From Companilactobacillus insicii (GTDB taxonomy: Bacteria; Bacillota; Bacilli; Lactobacillales; Lactobacillaceae), in NCBI RefSeq assembly GCF_003946015.1, contig NZ_RHNU01000008.1, positions 1 to 64,000 on the forward strand: a stretch of DNA of 64,000 bases, read 5' to 3'. The translations under genes and the position numbers were made by a program. Shown piece by piece: positions 63,394 to 64,000 of this stretch (positions are counted from its first letter, which is position 1; each line of letters starts with the position of its first letter). The notes below the pieces were generated by a model. The model did not search any database and had not been told where the DNA came from. It worked only from the letters and a program-made list of their open reading frames with translations.

Positions 63394-64000
63394 ATGTTTC
63401 TAGGATCAGTTATCTATGACAAAAGAAGAAGTATGCATCTGACACAAACGGAACTGGCTGCAGATATTTGTACTCAAAATACTATAAGTAAGATCGAAAA
63501 ACATAATATTTCTCCAACAGTGAATATCCTTACTAAATTATGTTTAAAATTGGAATTAAGCTTGAATGATGTTTTTAGTGATTTTTCAAGTAATTCTACA
63601 TCTGAAGAAGAAAGTATCCTTGATGCATTAGAGAGGGATCTGTTATTAGATAATACCAATGAAATATCAGAAAAATTATCTATGCTTCATAGCAAAATGA
63701 GTGATGGAGATTTGAAGCAAGTTAACCTGATTAAGGGTGCGCTTGAGTATGAAAATGACGACTACGATAACTCATTATTTACTTTAGATAAAGTGTTACA
63801 GTTAACAAAATCAGATGTTTATGATGTTTATACTTTGTTGACGTATTTATTTAAGGGTATGAATTATATGAAACAAGGTCATAAGGATCGCGCACAATAT
63901 TATTTTGAAATGATTGAAGATGCGACTAAAGAAAACCTTCAAATTGCAAATGCTAATGAGATTGAGCTGATTTATATTTGTAAGTCATTGGCAAATGCGT
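63394..64000 (+). CDS. HTH/TPR (Rgg/MutR/PlcR-like) regulator, partial
   Basis: Open frame from ATG 63394 (ribosome site AGGAGTGAGAAG) to the window edge, at least 202 residues. N-terminal XRE HTH (about 8-62: IYDKRRSMHLTQTELAADIC, NTISKIEKHNISPTV), then helical TPR-like repeats (e.g. LIKGALEYENDDYDNSLFTL). It resembles the Rgg/PlcR group, many of which bind short peptides. It is divergent from the AgrC-type kinase, so a link to cell-cell signalling is possible. The C-terminal end is missing only because the window ends. Confidence 0.8.
   Translation, partial: MFLGSVIYDKRRSMHLTQTELAADICTQNTISKIEKHNISPTVNILTKLCLKLELSLNDVFSDFSSNSTSEEESILDALERDLLLDNTNEISEKLSMLHSKMSDGDLKQVNLIKGALEYENDDYDNSLFTLDKVLQLTKSDVYDVYTLLTYLFKGMNYMKQGHKDRAQYYFEMIEDATKENLQIANANEIELIYICKSLANA

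Overview
The window is low-GC Firmicutes DNA, most likely Lactobacillaceae (a Companilactobacillus- or Lactiplantibacillus-like genome). The clues are KxYKxGKxW-type signal peptides, SLAP-type wall-binding repeats, DUF916/DUF3324 (WxL-interacting) surface proteins, T-box and lysine-riboswitch leaders, and paired NADH oxidases. The genus is inference.

1-12.6 kb, cell surface: three DUF916/DUF3324 membrane-anchored proteins (132-3353) are followed by two very large paralogous BspA-like (DUF285) adhesins with a duplicated promoter. The second adhesin carries 78-bp DNA repeats. Convergent to it lies an Mga-type regulator gene broken by one in-frame TGA, apparently at a conserved Trp codon. 12.6-40.8 kb, chromosomal core: riboswitch-controlled lysine permease, T-box-controlled serS, tRNAs (Asn, Thr, Tyr, Gln), aldo/keto reductase, two NADH-oxidase-family flavoproteins around a lone EAL protein, YfhO, two tandem glycerol kinases (the second lacks the catalytic Asp), a di/tripeptide transporter, a GntR regulator, polysaccharide/teichoic-acid glycosyltransferases, the NAD salvage pair pncB-nadE, an aminotransferase, a GT-C/GT2 glycosylation pair and a SprT-like protein.

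40.9-60.33 kb, an integrated mobile element of about 19.4 kb: it sits in the 3' end of tRNA-Leu(AAG), bounded by a perfect 32-bp direct repeat (40899-40930 and 60300-60331), with clustered AATGATGAC arm-type sites just inside both ends. It carries a tyrosine integrase, an ART-like protein, an FtsK/TcpA-like translocase without a recognisable relaxase, two serine recombinases (one next to an inverted repeat flanking a directional terminator), a KxYKxGKxW/MucBP/CAP surface protein and a truncated duplicate of its 3' end, a four-TM protein gene frameshifted by a 34-bp tandem duplication, a beta-class DNA methyltransferase with a translationally coupled unknown protein, and several repeated promoter/small-RNA modules. 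The right 4 kb is very rich in the hexamer GAAGAC, mostly on one strand.

The strongest candidate for an undescribed system is at 55126-55965: a good promoter, a short RNA made of two 54-nt direct repeats with a covarying stem and a predicted pseudoknot, a rho-independent terminator, then a 183-aa protein resembling BECR-fold nucleases. This is the layout of a type III (RNA-antitoxin) toxin-antitoxin locus, but the toxin does not look like ToxN/AbiQ.

60.34-64 kb: the displaced tRNA-Leu terminator, a small secreted SLAP-like protein, an AgrC/AgrA-type two-component system and the start of an HTH/TPR (Rgg-like) regulator cut by the window edge.
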